Made by a program: the position numbers and the translations under genes. The notes beneath the pieces are model-generated. The model ran no database searches. It saw only the letters and a list, made by a program, of their open reading frames with translations, and was not told the origin of the DNA. From an uncultured Collinsella sp. (lineage in GTDB: Bacteria; Actinomycetota; Coriobacteriia; Coriobacteriales; Coriobacteriaceae): DNA of 7,224 bases. The stretch lies in assembly GCA_902496645.1 (NCBI GenBank), contig CABVBR010000103.1, forward strand, positions 1 to 7,224, written 5' to 3'. Positions 6,737 to 7,224 of the stretch are shown here, piece after piece. Numbering within the stretch: the stretch's first letter is position 1; every line of letters starts with the position of its first letter.

Positions 6737-6766
6737 AAGGGTCACCTTCGGGTGGCCCTTCTTTTT
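6737..6766 (+). terminator. Intrinsic terminator after rplS
   Basis: AAGGGTCACC (6737-6746) and GGTGGCCCTT (6751-6760) form a 10-bp stem with one G-U pair closed by a TTCG tetraloop. TTTTT at 6762-6766 follows after one C. This is a textbook Rho-independent terminator. It separates rplS from rnhB, though read-through could still feed rnhB because little promoter space remains before it. Confidence 0.93.
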
Positions 6767-6795
6767 ATCTGATTTGCATGCAAGGAGGCCCCGAT

Positions 6796-7224
6796 ATGGC
6801 CAACATGACGAGCTCGGTTTCGGCATCGCAGGTTGCCGGCGAGCTGGCGAGCGCCACGTTTGAGGAGATTCCCGCCCTCGTGGAGCATTATCGCGAGGAT
6901 CCACGCCAGCAGGTGATCAAGGCTTGCGAGCGCGCCCTTAAGCGCCATGCCAAGGAACTTGCCGAGCGCGAGCGCGTCAACGGTATGTACGAGCTGATGC
7001 ACGAGCTCGGTGGGGATGGCGTGGTCGTGGGTGTCGATGAGGTGGGTCGCGGCTCGGTGGCCGGTCCTTTGACGGTGTGCGCCGTGTGCCTTCCCATGGA
7101 GCCGCGCGTCTGGGGCATCAACGATTCCAAAAAGCTCACGCCGGCGCGCCGCGAGTTGCTCTCAGTGAAGATTGCCGAGGTGGCGACTGCTATCGGCTTT
7201 TGCCATATCGCTCCTGCAGATATC
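6796..7224 (+). CDS. rnhB: Ribonuclease HII, N-terminal 143 residues (3' end beyond window)
   Basis: This cytoplasmic endonuclease cuts the RNA strand of RNA-DNA hybrids and nicks 5' of single ribonucleotides misincorporated in DNA, starting ribonucleotide excision repair. Seen: VVGVDEVGRGSVAGPLTV with catalytic Asp81-Glu82 and the GRG motif (Gly84-Gly86) that senses the RNA-DNA junction, then INDSKKLTPARREL with the third catalytic acid, Asp110. The last conserved Asp and the C-terminal helices lie beyond 7224. An N-terminal extension of about 75 residues, including a DPR motif and a charged helix (REDPRQQVIKACERALKRHA), resembles the extension of Bacillus-type RNase HII. ATG 6796 has a perfect AAGGAGG (6782-6788) seven bases upstream. 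A second in-frame ATG at 6805 is less well placed. The gene lies directly behind rplS and its terminator. Confidence 0.95.
   Translation, partial: MANMTSSVSASQVAGELASATFEEIPALVEHYREDPRQQVIKACERALKRHAKELAERERVNGMYELMHELGGDGVVVGVDEVGRGSVAGPLTVCAVCLPMEPRVWGINDSKKLTPARRELLSVKIAEVATAIGFCHIAPADI

Overview
This is a chromosomal window of high-GC, densely coding bacterial DNA. Gene content and codon use (strong GC-ending preference, Shine-Dalgarno sites of AAGGAGG type) suggest an actinobacterial gut anaerobe of the Coriobacteriia. A Collinsella-like organism is my best guess, but this is inferred from overall impression and not from a marker gene comparison. All supported genes lie on the plus strand.

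Layout. (1) Positions 2-289 hold the C-terminal end of a pyruvate,phosphate dikinase (PPDK) regulatory protein, a DUF299-family kinase/phosphotransferase. (2) A 249-base AT-richer gap follows, with promoter-like hexamers, a helically phased TTTACC repeat and a short overlapping mini-ORF. (3) Positions 539-3289 hold a complete ppdK (GTG start), the target of that regulator. It ends at a strong intrinsic terminator. (4) Positions 3405-6212 encode a 935-residue secreted multidomain protein. Its middle section resembles the aerolysin/ETX-MTX2 beta-pore-forming fold, followed by two Ig-like modules, a low-complexity linker and a helical tail. (5) A clear sigma70-type promoter and a hairpin-bearing leader precede rplS (6361-6702), which ends at a textbook UUCG-loop terminator. 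(6) The 5' part of rnhB (RNase HII) starts at 6796 and runs off the window end.

Function. The regulator and PPDK form a known module that controls pyruvate/PEP interconversion by phosphorylating the threonine next to the catalytic histidine. rplS and rnhB are housekeeping neighbours in many Gram-positive genomes. The secreted protein does not belong functionally with any of them and is the most interesting object in the window: a candidate pore-forming toxin or adhesin-toxin between central-metabolism and ribosomal genes. No mobile element, CRISPR array, tRNA or rRNA gene was seen.
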